A DNA stretch of 38,125 bases from a bacterium (GTDB lineage: Bacteria > Planctomycetota > J058 > JAJDCP01): contig JAUIEM010000032.1 of NCBI GenBank assembly GCA_030428695.1, forward strand, positions 1 to 38,125, in the 5' to 3' direction. The translations under genes and the position numbers were made by a program. The notes beneath the pieces are model-generated. The model saw only the letters and a program-made list of their open reading frames with translations, made no database searches and was not told where the DNA came from. Positions 1-8,200 of the stretch are shown here, piece after piece (position 1 is the first letter of the stretch; each line of letters begins with the position of its first letter).

Positions 1-406
1 CGACCATGCCGCCGACGCCGCCGAGGACCCCGCCGATGCCCGCGCCGATCATGCCGCCGGCGACCGCTCGTCCGACGCCGCGCCCTGGCTGGGGTCGCGG
101 ACCGATCTGCGGGCGGGGCCCGATCTGCGGCGGCCGGCAGAGCTGGGGCCGGGTCGCGATCTCAGGGCGGGAGGCGATCTGCGGGCGGGAGCCGATCTGC
201 GGGGTCGGACGGGCCGGACGCGGGATGAACGGGGGGCGGACGAGCCCGGAGCGCTGCCGACGGGGGGTGCCGTCGATGCGCGCGTCGCGCAGGCTGTCGA
301 GCGCTGCCTGACGCTCGAAGTCCGGCACGGCCAGGCCCATGCGCTGGAAGTGCTCCCCTCCGGGACGGAGCGGGGCGGTGGTCGAAGCACTCTCGGCGAT
401 TCTCAT
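1..406 (-). CDS. Partial hypothetical protein with Pro-Gln-Ile repeats and a glycine-zipper-like segment
   Basis: The minus-strand frame opens with ATG at 406 (MRIAESASTTAPLRPGG) and stays open to the window edge, so only the first 135 residues are visible. Residues about 65-110 repeat a short basic motif of the form PQIGSR / PQIASR / PEIATR / PQIGPR. After that comes a Gly-rich stretch (GGMIGAGIGGVLGG) with GxxxG spacing, as in glycine-zipper membrane segments. No signal peptide precedes it and I recognise no family. A TATAAT box lies 45 bases upstream. The repeats and the promoter are seen directly; membrane association is inferred from the glycine pattern alone. The C-terminus lies outside the window. 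Confidence 0.6.
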   Translation of the reverse strand, partial: MRIAESASTTAPLRPGGEHFQRMGLAVPDFERQAALDSLRDARIDGTPRRQRSGLVRPPFIPRPARPTPQIGSRPQIASRPEIATRPQLCRPPQIGPRPQIGPRPQPGRGVGRAVAGGMIGAGIGGVLGGVGGMV

Positions 407-450
407 CCAGGCAATCCCAATCGGCTGACGGTGGCGGCCGTACGTCAGCA

Positions 451-479
451 ATTATAGCGGCGGGCGGATGGACCGGGAA
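451..479 (-). promoter_or_regulatory. Sigma70-type promoter for the leftmost partial gene
   Basis: On the minus strand TTCCCG (479-474) is followed after 17 bases by a perfect TATAAT (456-451), 45 bases ahead of the ATG at 406. The rest of 407-695 holds the upstream region of the helicase gene, with a weak TATGGT at 654-659; I see no gene in it. Confidence 0.6.
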
Positions 480-695
480 ACCCTGCGCGGGATTTTGCGG
501 GGCCCGGCCGCGTCGCGGAGCACCGGAGCGAGCGCCCGTGCCGGGGGTCCGTTGACCGTCGCCGGCCGCCCGGGGACCGTCCGCAGCCTCGCTCCGGGTT
601 AAGTAGAAATCGGGATGGAAACCGACGCGGTGGCGTCGGAGGCCCCGGCGCGCTATGGTGGAGCCTCGCCACCCGAGGGATTCCGAAGCGACGCC

Positions 696-2081
696 ATGAG
701 CCTGACGATCGAATTCGACCAGGGCAGCCTGCTGGTCACCGACCTGCCGGAGCCGATCGCCGCGCTCGTCCCCGGCTGTCAGTTCGACAAGCGGGTCGGC
801 AAACATCGCCTCGAGGCGTACCGCTACGCCGCCCTGTGCCTGGCCTTGCACCATCGGAAGATCCCGTACGAGGACAACGCCCGCGCCTACGCCGTGCTGC
901 AGCTGCGCCGCACCCTCTCCCGCACGCCGCGCGACTACCAGGCCGAGGCGCTCACCGCGTGGAAGAAGTCCGCCCGGCGCGGGGTGGTCGTGCTGCCGAC
1001 CGGCGCGGGCAAGACCTTCGTCGCGACCCTCGCGATCACCGACGTCAACCGCAGCACCCTCGTGATCGTGCCGACCCTCGACCTCCTGCACCAGTGGTAC
1101 GACCTCCTGGCCGCCTCCTTCGACGCGCCGGTGGGCAGCCTCGGCGGCGGGAACTACGACCTGCAGGACCTGACGGTGACGACCTACGATTCCGCCTACC
1201 TGTACGCCGAGCGACTCGGCAACCGCTTCGGCCTGGTGATCTTCGACGAATGCCACCACCTGCCCGGGCCGTCCTACACCGAGAGCGCGCGGCTGAACAT
1301 CGCCCCCTTCCGGCTCGGCCTGACCGCGACGCCCGAGCGCGCCGACGGGCGGGAGACGGTGCTCGGGGAGCTGGTCGGTCCGGAGGTGTACCGCAAGGAC
1401 ATCCGGGAGATGACCGGGGAGTTCCTCGCACCGTACACCGTCCAGAAGATGCGCATCTCCCTGACCGGCGAAGAACGCGAGGCCTACGACCGGAACCGCA
1501 AGCGCTACCGCGACTTCGTCAGCTCCCGCGGGCTGCGGGTCGGCAGCCGGGGCGGATGGCGGCAGTTCCTGATCGAGTGCGCCCGCAGCGAGGAGGGCCG
1601 CGCCGCCTACCGGGCCTGGCGCAAGCAGAAGGAGATCGTGCGCAGCGCCGCGGCCAAGCTCAAGGCGGTCCAGTCGCTGATGCGCGAGCACAAGGGCGAG
1701 CGGGTGCTGGTCTTCACCGAGGACAACGCGACCGTCTATCGGCTGAGCCGCGCGCTGCTCGTGCCGGCGATCACCCACCGCACCAAGGCGAAGGAGCGGC
1801 GCGAGACGCTCGTCCGCTTCAACGCCGGCAGCTACACGACCATCGTGACCTCGAAGGTGCTCAACGAGGGGGTGAACATCCCCGAGGCCAACGTCGCGAT
1901 CGTGCTGAGCGGCAGCGGCAGCGTGCGCGAGCACGTCCAGCGGCTCGGGCGCATCCTGCGGCCGGGCAAGGGCAAGCAGGCGGTGCTCTACGAGCTGGTC
2001 GCCGCCGACACCGCCGAGGAGTACACCAGCAAGCGCCGCCGCCAACACACCGCCTACGGGATGCTGCTCGACTCGTGCTGA
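696..2081 (+). CDS. XPB/Rad25-type superfamily 2 DNA helicase
   Basis: This 461-residue protein is an SF2 ATPase that should translocate on or unwind DNA, probably in nucleotide excision-type repair. Visible motifs in order are Walker A PTGAGKT (101-107), the DECHH box (184-188), LTATP (209-213), a charged thumb-like insert around 255-285, the second RecA lobe with VLVFTEDNATVYRL (337-350), and motif VI QRLGRILR (415-422). The order and size match XPB-family helicases. The start at 696 (MSLTIEFDQG) is preferred over an in-frame ATG at 615 because a -10-like TATGGT lies at 654-659, between the two. The stop overlaps the GTG of the next gene, a DUF790 protein. That is the XPB-Bax1 pairing known from archaea and some bacteria, and it strongly supports the call. 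Confidence 0.9.
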   Translation: MSLTIEFDQGSLLVTDLPEPIAALVPGCQFDKRVGKHRLEAYRYAALCLALHHRKIPYEDNARAYAVLQLRRTLSRTPRDYQAEALTAWKKSARRGVVVLPTGAGKTFVATLAITDVNRSTLVIVPTLDLLHQWYDLLAASFDAPVGSLGGGNYDLQDLTVTTYDSAYLYAERLGNRFGLVIFDECHHLPGPSYTESARLNIAPFRLGLTATPERADGRETVLGELVGPEVYRKDIREMTGEFLAPYTVQKMRISLTGEEREAYDRNRKRYRDFVSSRGLRVGSRGGWRQFLIECARSEEGRAAYRAWRKQKEIVRSAAAKLKAVQSLMREHKGERVLVFTEDNATVYRLSRALLVPAITHRTKAKERRETLVRFNAGSYTTIVTSKVLNEGVNIPEANVAIVLSGSGSVREHVQRLGRILRPGKGKQAVLYELVAADTAEEYTSKRRRQHTAYGMLLDSC

Positions 2082-3292
2082 CCTCCGACCTGTTGCTGGC
2101 CGACGCTCGCTCGAGCACCGTCGTGCCCCGCTACCTCGACGCGCGGAACCCGCGCCTGCTCGAGGCGGCGAGCGAGTACATCGCCTTGTTCAAGAGCGCG
2201 CTCGGCTCGACCCGCGGCGAGCTCAAGGCCGAGCTCGACCAGCAGCTCGCCCTGTGCCCGAGCCCCCTGCGCGAGAAGGGCTGGGTGAAGCTCCTGCAGG
2301 ACCGCTCGAGCTACGAGTGTCCGACCGACTTCGACCTGGTCGGCCTGCGCGAGAAGCTGTTCACCCTGTCGACCGAGAGCTGGGGACGGGGTGACTGGAC
2401 GCGGGCGGAGGTGCTCGCGAAGGCCGGCGAGGAGCTCGGGCTGCCGGCGGACCAGGTCGAGCAGTGGATGTACGCCGACCTCAAGGACGAGGAGGTGCTG
2501 CGGGAGTTCAAGCCGCTCTCGGCCCGCCACCTGCTCGACCGCTACAACACCGCCCTCGCCCAGGCGGTGCTGTACAAGGCCCTGGCCCTGGAGATCACCC
2601 TCGGCAAGAATCCGGCCAACAAGGTGCGCGACTTCTTCCGCGCCCTGAAGTTCCACCGCCTGCTCCACGAGGTGCGCAAGACCCGCGCCGGCTACAGCGT
2701 GCGCCTCGACGGGCCCCTGAGCCTGTTCGGGCCGCAGAACCGCTACGGGCTGCGCATGGCCTGCATGCTCCCGCACCTGCTCGAGCTCAAGGCCTGGAAG
2801 CTGCGGGCCGAGCTCGCCTGGGGGCCGCAGAAGCGGCCGAAGGAGTTCCGCCTCGACGACTCCTGCGCCCTGACCAGCCACCTCGAGCGCGGCTCCTTCC
2901 TGCCCGACGAGCTCGACGCCTTCGCCAAGCGCTTCGCGGAGGTCGGCGGGGCCTGGAGCCTCGCCGAGGCGACCGCCCTGGTGCCGCTCGGCGACCGCGT
3001 GGTCGTGCCGGACTTCCGCTTCGAGCACGAGAGCGGGCGGGTCGTCGACTTCGAGGTGATGGGCTACTGGCGCCGGGCGAGCGTGCTCGAGCGCCTCGAG
3101 CAGCTGCGCGCGGCCGGCCGTTCCCACTACCTGCTCGGGGTCGCGAAGGACCTCAGCGTCGACAAGAAGGCGAAGCTGCCCGACGAGGTCTACCGCTTCC
3201 GCTCGATCCCCAACGCCCAGAAGGTGCGCGACCGCCTCGACGCGATGCTCGGGGACGACGAAGGGCAGGGGTTGCTGTTTCCCGTGCAGTGA
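2075..3292 (+). CDS. Bax1-like DUF790 nuclease, partner of XPB
   Basis: The 405-residue product looks like the DUF790 family, whose archaeal member Bax1 binds XPB and cuts DNA next to the unwound region. The conserved C-terminal nuclease signature is present: VPDFRFEH (Asp313), then VDFEVMGYWR (Glu327), then a lysine in LLGVAK (358). This is a PD-(D/E)xK-like arrangement. The N-terminus begins MLTSDLLLADARSS, read from GTG at 2075. That codon overlaps the helicase stop by seven bases (GTGCTGA), so translation is probably coupled and the two products made in similar amounts. The gene ends nine bases from the stop of a convergent gene. The family call rests on motifs and partner; nuclease activity in this organism is inferred. 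Confidence 0.88.
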   Translation: MLTSDLLLADARSSTVVPRYLDARNPRLLEAASEYIALFKSALGSTRGELKAELDQQLALCPSPLREKGWVKLLQDRSSYECPTDFDLVGLREKLFTLSTESWGRGDWTRAEVLAKAGEELGLPADQVEQWMYADLKDEEVLREFKPLSARHLLDRYNTALAQAVLYKALALEITLGKNPANKVRDFFRALKFHRLLHEVRKTRAGYSVRLDGPLSLFGPQNRYGLRMACMLPHLLELKAWKLRAELAWGPQKRPKEFRLDDSCALTSHLERGSFLPDELDAFAKRFAEVGGAWSLAEATALVPLGDRVVVPDFRFEHESGRVVDFEVMGYWRRASVLERLEQLRAAGRSHYLLGVAKDLSVDKKAKLPDEVYRFRSIPNAQKVRDRLDAMLGDDEGQGLLFPVQ

Positions 3293-3301
3293 GGCGGCTC
3301 G

Positions 3302-5965
3302 TCAACAGGCCGGGTAGCGGATCACGGTGATCGGTTTGCCGGTCTTGCTGACCAGCGTACACAGCTTCGGATCGCGCATCACGTCGACGACCTTCTTGTC
3401 CTGGCCGTCGACCTTCATCACGTTCTTGACCAGCCGGATGCCCTGGGCGTAGTCGACGAAGACCAGCGCGTGCGGGCTGGTCGAGCTCTGGATGCACTTG
3501 CCCCACAGCCACCAGCCATAGATCGCGACCCGCTTCTTCGGCGCCGGGCGGCCGTGCCACTGCTTCGGGCTCAACAGGTCCTGGGCGAGCACGACGTTCT
3601 TCTTGTGCCCGGCCATCAACATGCCGAGGGGCTTGCCCTTGCGCCCCTTCTCGCACAGGTCGTGGTGGTTCTTCAGCCACTCCGTGCTGCTCATCTTCGG
3701 ACCGGGCTTGAGGTTGGGGGCGACGATCCTATGCTCGGCCGAGTTGTAGATCGCGTCGACCATCTTCATCGTCGGCAGCACGCAGTTCCAGGCGTCGGCG
3801 ATGCGCTGCGCGGTCATCGCCGCCATCGGCATGCGCACGAAGTCGGCGTCGGTCCCGATCGACAGGAAGTCGGGGGTGACCCAGATCGTGCCCGTATGGC
3901 CGCCGCCGCTGAGCTGGACCGCCTTCCACTGCTTGAGGAAGGGCGGGAAGTGGCCGGCCAGGAGGGCGTCCTCGATCGGCTTCTCGCGCTGGGCGAAGCC
4001 CGTGTCCCAGTGCTTCTTGACGAAGGCCGAGCCGGTCAGTCCGGGCTTCGGCGCGGGCATGCCCGGTCCGGGTGGGGGCGGGCTCTGGTTGGCCGCCGCC
4101 GCAGGGGCGCTCCCGCCTGAAGGGGCGCCGCTCTTCGGCGTTCCGCCGCCGCCCTTACCGGGCAGGAGCTTGCCCTGCGCGTCGGCCAGGCTCGGCACGC
4201 CGGGGAGCTGCTCGAGCTTGCCGAAGCGCAGCTGCGGAACCGGGTTGCTCGCGTAGGCGCCGCCGTTGGGCTGGGCCTCGTCGGTCAGGTCCTTGCACAT
4301 CCAGATGCCGACGTCGCCCTTCTGCGTCGACTGCTTGTTGACGTAGCGCTTGTCGGTGTCGATGCGCTTCCAGCACAGCGGCGTCGCCGAGAAGATCGTG
4401 CGGTCCTTGTTGAAGCTGCCGTCGGCGGAGAGCTTGTAGAGCCCGGGCTCGTAGATCTGGTTACCGCCGGCGCGGTTCTTGATCTTCAGGCGCTCGCCGA
4501 GCTTCCAGACCGTGATCACGTGGCCGTACTGCAGGCCGATGTTGAACTCCTGGAACTGCTTCCAGCGGTCCTCCGCCAGCCAGTAGCTCCAAGGCTTGCG
4601 GGCGCCTCCTTCGATCGGCGTGAAGTAGTGCGCGAACTCGGCGTTGTAGTGCTTCGACTTGCCCTTGTACTTCTCGTTCAGACACTTCGCCGTGTTGTTG
4701 CCGATCCAGTTCGCCCACTGATCATCGATGTTCAGCCAGTAGCAGGAGATCCACGAGCACAGGGTGCTGCAGGCGAAGCCCTGGGTCAGCGGGTCCATCG
4801 CCCGCTTGGGCTGCTGCTTCTTCGACCAGCGGTTGTTCGCGATGCAGAGGTTTTTCTCCTTGTCGTACTTGAGATTCATCGGGCCGTAGACGCAGCCGCG
4901 CCCGTCGAAGGAGAACTTCAGGTAGTCGAGCATCAGCTGGAACTTCGCGGACACCTTGTTCGCCGCCGGTCCGGCGTCGAACTGGACCTTCTGGCTCGGC
5001 ACGGCCGGCCCGCTCGGCGCGCCTCCTCCGCCTCCGCCGCCGCCCCCCGCGGGCGCGGCGACCGGCGTGACCGGGCCGCCGCATTTCGGGCAGTGTTTGA
5101 CGGTGCCCGCCTGCGGCGCCGCAGGAGCACCCGACGACGGTGCGCCACCTGGGGACGGGGCTCCCGACGAGGGGGCGCCGGAGGAGGGGGCGCCCGGGGC
5201 AGGAGCACCGGCGGAAGGGGCGCCTCCGCCCGAGGCCGGCGCCGCGCCGCCGCCGGACGCCTTCGGCATCGGGGCGAGGGGGCGCTTGTCTTCCGCTCCG
5301 TTCCACCCCATCTTCTTCGCGTAGGCCGCGCGCGGCCGGTACTTGCCCTTCGGCGGCCAGGGGTTGAAGGGCTTCGGCGCCGCGCCGCTCTGCAGGGGAT
5401 CGGTGCCGGAAGGCGCGAGAGTCTGCCCGGGAGCGGGGGCCGCGCTCGGCATCGGCAGGCCCTTGACGCGGCTCATGCACGACTCGAGGGTCTTCGCGTA
5501 CTTCTCCGGGGGCGCGGTGAAGTACCCGTTCTTGTGCAGGCAGCGGGCGTAGGCGATCACGCTGCCCTGCTCGGCGATGCCGATGCACTTGCTGTAGCGC
5601 TTGCTCTTCAGCTTCAGCGCCATGTAGTTGTCGATGCCCTCCTGCAGGGTCGGGAACGCACGGAAGCGGTTGAGCTTGCCGGGGGTGAAGTCGAACCAGA
5701 CCGCCTTGCCCTTGAGGATCTCGTTGCCCTGGTAGTACGTCACCCCGCCCGACCAGCCTGTGTGGGCCTTCACGTTGCCGAGGTTGTGGCAGTACATCTC
5801 CTTGCCCCAGCCGGTCTCGAGGCCGCAGTGGGCGAGCAGGATGTGCAGGGCCGCCAGCTTCGGCGACGAGCCCTTGTGCTTCTTCCAGGCGGCGTGGAAG
5901 CCCTGGAGCATCACCGCCAGAGAAGGCCAGGGGGTGATCTCGGCGGGGAAATAGGGGTTGGCCAT
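3302..5965 (-). CDS. Multidomain glucosaminidase-like cell-wall protein
   Basis: This is an 887-residue protein of three folded parts joined by Ala/Pro/Gly/Ser-rich linkers. Residues about 10-165 look like a glucosaminidase/FlgJ-type muramidase: HCGLETGWG with Glu50 as candidate catalytic acid, then HNLGNVKA and later FPTLQEGIDNYM. The linkers hold many GAPSSGAP-like repeats and a lone CPKC pair (about 291). The middle domain (about 335-600) has GFACSTLCSW and later YGHVITVW, a Cys...His order that could suit a papain-like peptidase, but this is unproven. The C-terminal part (from about 645) includes GHKKNVVL and VDYAQGIRLV, apparently a separate uncharacterised domain. No signal peptide is evident, so the route to the wall is unclear. 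A TAGAAT -10-like box (5998-5993, minus strand) lies 28 bases upstream. Confidence 0.75.
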   Translation of the reverse strand: MANPYFPAEITPWPSLAVMLQGFHAAWKKHKGSSPKLAALHILLAHCGLETGWGKEMYCHNLGNVKAHTGWSGGVTYYQGNEILKGKAVWFDFTPGKLNRFRAFPTLQEGIDNYMALKLKSKRYSKCIGIAEQGSVIAYARCLHKNGYFTAPPEKYAKTLESCMSRVKGLPMPSAAPAPGQTLAPSGTDPLQSGAAPKPFNPWPPKGKYRPRAAYAKKMGWNGAEDKRPLAPMPKASGGGAAPASGGGAPSAGAPAPGAPSSGAPSSGAPSPGGAPSSGAPAAPQAGTVKHCPKCGGPVTPVAAPAGGGGGGGGGAPSGPAVPSQKVQFDAGPAANKVSAKFQLMLDYLKFSFDGRGCVYGPMNLKYDKEKNLCIANNRWSKKQQPKRAMDPLTQGFACSTLCSWISCYWLNIDDQWANWIGNNTAKCLNEKYKGKSKHYNAEFAHYFTPIEGGARKPWSYWLAEDRWKQFQEFNIGLQYGHVITVWKLGERLKIKNRAGGNQIYEPGLYKLSADGSFNKDRTIFSATPLCWKRIDTDKRYVNKQSTQKGDVGIWMCKDLTDEAQPNGGAYASNPVPQLRFGKLEQLPGVPSLADAQGKLLPGKGGGGTPKSGAPSGGSAPAAAANQSPPPPGPGMPAPKPGLTGSAFVKKHWDTGFAQREKPIEDALLAGHFPPFLKQWKAVQLSGGGHTGTIWVTPDFLSIGTDADFVRMPMAAMTAQRIADAWNCVLPTMKMVDAIYNSAEHRIVAPNLKPGPKMSSTEWLKNHHDLCEKGRKGKPLGMLMAGHKKNVVLAQDLLSPKQWHGRPAPKKRVAIYGWWLWGKCIQSSTSPHALVFVDYAQGIRLVKNVMKVDGQDKKVVDVMRDPKLCTLVSKTGKPITVIRYPAC

Positions 5966-5992
5966 CGGGATCCCGGCATGCGCTTGCTCTTG

Positions 5993-6021
5993 ATTCTAGC
6001 GCCGGGAACGCAAGTGTCTGT
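5993..6021 (-). promoter_or_regulatory. Candidate promoter of the glucosaminidase-like gene
   Basis: On the minus strand CAGACA (6020-6015) is followed after 16 bases by TAGAAT (5998-5993), which lies 28 bases from the ATG at 5965. The -10 is good and the -35 matches TTGACA at four of six positions. The palindrome at 6025-6040 sits immediately upstream. Confidence 0.45.
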
Positions 6022-6024
6022 ATG

Positions 6025-6040
6025 GATGTTCTGGAACATC
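6025..6040. promoter_or_regulatory. Perfect 16-bp palindromic site GATGTTC-TG-GAACATC
   Basis: Two perfect 7-bp arms, GATGTTC and GAACATC, are separated by TG. The site lies in the 87-base gap downstream of the FHA kinase stop and just upstream of the -35 of the glucosaminidase-like gene. The length and symmetry suit a dimeric regulator operator. A factor-dependent terminator is less likely, since no T tract follows on either strand. The half-site order (GTTC..GAAC) is opposite to the Bacillus-type LexA box, so no regulator can be named. Confidence 0.4.
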
Positions 6041-6052
6041 CCGCGCCGCTCG

Positions 6053-7285
6053 TCAGAACTCGTTGCGCTCGTAGATTTTGATAAGGTCCGCCTGCATCTC
6101 CTCGGGGATGCGGTAGCGGTCCTCGGGCTTCTTCGCCATCGCCCGCGCGACCAGGTGCGACAGCGAGGCGGGCACCTTGGGGTTGACGTCGCGCAGGGGC
6201 GTCGGGTTCTCGCGCAGGATCTTGAGGATGAAGTTGCGGGTCGTCCGCTCCTCGAAGGGGCGCCGGCCAGCGAGCATGTGGTAGAAGGTCGCCCCGAGGC
6301 TGTAGATGTCGCTGCGCTGGTCGGCGTTCAGCGCGTTGTCGAGCTGCTCGGGGGGCATATAGGCGAGGGTGCCCATGCCCGCGCCGGGCGCGGTCAGGCC
6401 GCTGATCCCGGACTGGTCGAAGCTCTTGGCGAGGCCGAAGTCGACGATCTTCGGCACGCCGTCGCGGTGGACGAGGATGTTGTCCGGCTTGATGTCCCGG
6501 TGCACGATCGAGCGGGTGTAGGCGTGCTGCAGCGCGTCGGTCAGCTGCACCCCCAGGCGCAGCGTGTCGCGCACGGTCAGGGCGCCGCGGGCCTGGATGT
6601 GCTGGGCGATGCTCTTGCCGTCGACCCACTCCATCGCGATGTAGTAGTAGCCCTCGGCCTCGCCGGAGTCGTAGACCTGGACGATGCTGGGATGCACGAG
6701 CTTGCGGGCGGACTCGGCCTCGCGGAAGAAGCGCTTGACGTCCGCCTCGTTGCGGATCGTGTCGTGCTTGACGATCTTCAGCGCGACCGGCGTCTCGTCG
6801 TCGAGCTTCGACCCGAGGTAGACCGCCCCGAAGGCGCCCTTCCCGAGCATGCGGTCGATGCGGTAGCCGGGGATGACGAAGGACAGCTGCGCCGCCTTGC
6901 GGCAGGTCTGGCACATGCCGTCCGCGCTGTCGGCGGCGAGGTCGGAGAGGCTGAGCTCTACGTCGCAGCGCGCGCAGCGCTTGATCTTCATGTCCGAGGA
7001 GCAGATCTCGATCAGGTTCGTGCCGAGGATCACCCGGTCGCCGATCGCGAGGTCGACCTCGCTGACCCGGCGACCGTTGACGAAGGTGCCGTTGGAGGAC
7101 TTGAGGTCGCGGATCGCGAGGGTCGTCTCGCGGTCGGTGATCTCGCAGTGCCGGCGGGAGATCTGCGGGTCCGGGATGCGCAGCGAGGCGCCGCTGCCGC
7201 GGCCGATCACGACGCTCTCGCCCTCGCGCAGCGCGTGGCGCTTGCCGATCAGAGGGCCCTGGACGAAATGCAGTGAGAACGCCAA
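6053..7285 (-). CDS. FHA - zinc ribbon - Ser/Thr protein kinase
   Basis: This 410-residue soluble signalling protein has an N-terminal FHA phosphothreonine-binding domain (1-96) with GRG (28-30), SRRH (43-46) and SSNGTFVNG (63-71). A four-cysteine knuckle follows (Cys104, Cys107, Cys125, Cys128), then a complete Hanks-type kinase (141-408) with a GKGAFG loop, Lys170, HRDIKPDN (262-269) and DFG (282-284). All catalytic residues are present. There is no transmembrane segment, so it should act in the cytoplasm, perhaps recruited by FHA to phosphorylated partners. The start is TTG at 7285, chosen because the FHA fold begins at once (FSLHFVQGPLIG) and no better in-frame start exists; ribosome-binding support is weak. 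It lies 31 bases behind the transaldolase gene and is probably co-transcribed with it. The kinase substrate is unknown. Confidence 0.9.
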   Translation of the reverse strand: MAFSLHFVQGPLIGKRHALREGESVVIGRGSGASLRIPDPQISRRHCEITDRETTLAIRDLKSSNGTFVNGRRVSEVDLAIGDRVILGTNLIEICSSDMKIKRCARCDVELSLSDLAADSADGMCQTCRKAAQLSFVIPGYRIDRMLGKGAFGAVYLGSKLDDETPVALKIVKHDTIRNEADVKRFFREAESARKLVHPSIVQVYDSGEAEGYYYIAMEWVDGKSIAQHIQARGALTVRDTLRLGVQLTDALQHAYTRSIVHRDIKPDNILVHRDGVPKIVDFGLAKSFDQSGISGLTAPGAGMGTLAYMPPEQLDNALNADQRSDIYSLGATFYHMLAGRRPFEERTTRNFILKILRENPTPLRDVNPKVPASLSHLVARAMAKKPEDRYRIPEEMQADLIKIYERNEF

Positions 7286-7316
7286 GCTTCCGCGCGCCTC
7301 CGTGCCGGGCCGTCCC

Positions 7317-7979
7317 TCAGGACAGCCCGAGGCCTCCGGGTACCTTCTCGAAGTCCTTGAGGAAGCGTTCGAGACCGATGTCGGTCAGGGGATGGTGGAT
7401 GATCTTGTCGAAGACCTTGAACGGCACCGTGGCGACATCGGCGCCGGCCAGGGCGGCGTCGCGGACGTGCAGCGGGTGGCGCACGCTCGCGACGAGCACC
7501 TCGGTGTGCAGCGTCGGGTAGTTGTCGTAGATCGTGCGGATCTCGGCGACGAGCTCCATCCCCTGGTGGGAGATGTCGTCGAGCCGGCCGATGAAGGGGC
7601 TGATGTAGGTCGCCCCCGCTTTCGCGGCCATCAGCGCCTGCAGCGGCGAGAAGCAGAGCGTGACGTTGGTCTTGATGCCCTCGTCGCTGAACTGCTTGAC
7701 CGCCTTGAGCCCGGCCTTGATCAGCGGGACCTTGACGACGATGTTCGGCGCGACCTTCGCGAGGTGGCGGCCTTCCTTGAGGATGCCGTCGAGGTCGGTC
7801 GCGACGACCTCGGCGCTGACCGGACCGGACACGATCTCACAGATCTCGGACAGCACCTCGAGGAAGGGCTTTCCGGTCATCGCGACCAGGCTCGGGTTGG
7901 TGGTGACGCCGTCGAGCACACCGAGCGCCGCGGCCTCACGGATCTCGGCAATATCTGCGGTGTCGAGGAAGAACTTCAC
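7317..7979 (-). CDS. tal: Transaldolase, short TalC/Fsa-type
   Basis: The 220-residue enzyme belongs to the small transaldolase/fructose-6-phosphate aldolase class, which moves dihydroxyacetone units in the non-oxidative pentose phosphate pathway. It starts [16 protein letters not shown], carries [11 protein letters not shown] (23-33), the Schiff-base lysine in [10 protein letters not shown] (Lys83) and [12 protein letters not shown], and ends in [22 protein letters not shown], all typical. The length fits the family (about 210-220). The start is GTG at 7979, with GGAGGT four bases upstream. A textbook promoter lies about 75-105 bases upstream. It is the first gene of a probable two-gene unit with the FHA kinase, an unusual pairing with no evident functional link. 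Whether it is a true transaldolase or an aldolase cannot be settled from sequence. Confidence 0.93.
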   Translation of the reverse strand: MKFFLDTADIAEIREAAALGVLDGVTTNPSLVAMTGKPFLEVLSEICEIVSGPVSAEVVATDLDGILKEGRHLAKVAPNIVVKVPLIKAGLKAVKQFSDEGIKTNVTLCFSPLQALMAAKAGATYISPFIGRLDDISHQGMELVAEIRTIYDNYPTLHTEVLVASVRHPLHVRDAALAGADVATVPFKVFDKIIHHPLTDIGLERFLKDFEKVPGGLGLS

Positions 7980-8055
7980 GCGACCTCCAGGGATCACGGC
8001 CCGGGCGCGGACAGGCAGGTCCGCGACGGCGCGAGCCGCTTGGCATAGAGCGGGT

Positions 8056-8084
8056 AGTGTAGCACAAGCGCATCGGGCCCACAA
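8056..8084 (-). promoter_or_regulatory. Sigma70 promoter of the transaldolase-FHA kinase unit
   Basis: Minus strand: TTGTGG (8084-8079), 17-base spacer, TACACT (8061-8056). The start codon is 77 bases downstream. This is one of the clearest promoters in the window. On the plus strand of the same gap, TTGCGC (8120-8125) and an AT-rich AATATA (8143-8148) may form the promoter of the gene at 8201. Confidence 0.75.
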
Positions 8085-8200
8085 GCGTCACGAAGCCCGG
8101 TCCGAACGCCAGGAATTCGTTGCGCTCGGGACAGAAATGGGGAATATAGGAGGCGCTGTACAGGCGTCGTGGTCGAGAGGCACAGGGGAAGCGAAAGTCC

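Noticed and set aside
162..2048. Long open frame on the minus strand opposite the helicase gene, and similar long antisense frames at 2054-3127, 20024-21130, 29188-33141, 33344-36445 and 36126-37961
   Set aside because: GC-rich codon use leaves antisense frames open. Their products are low-complexity and lack motifs, while the sense frames carry clear catalytic motifs.
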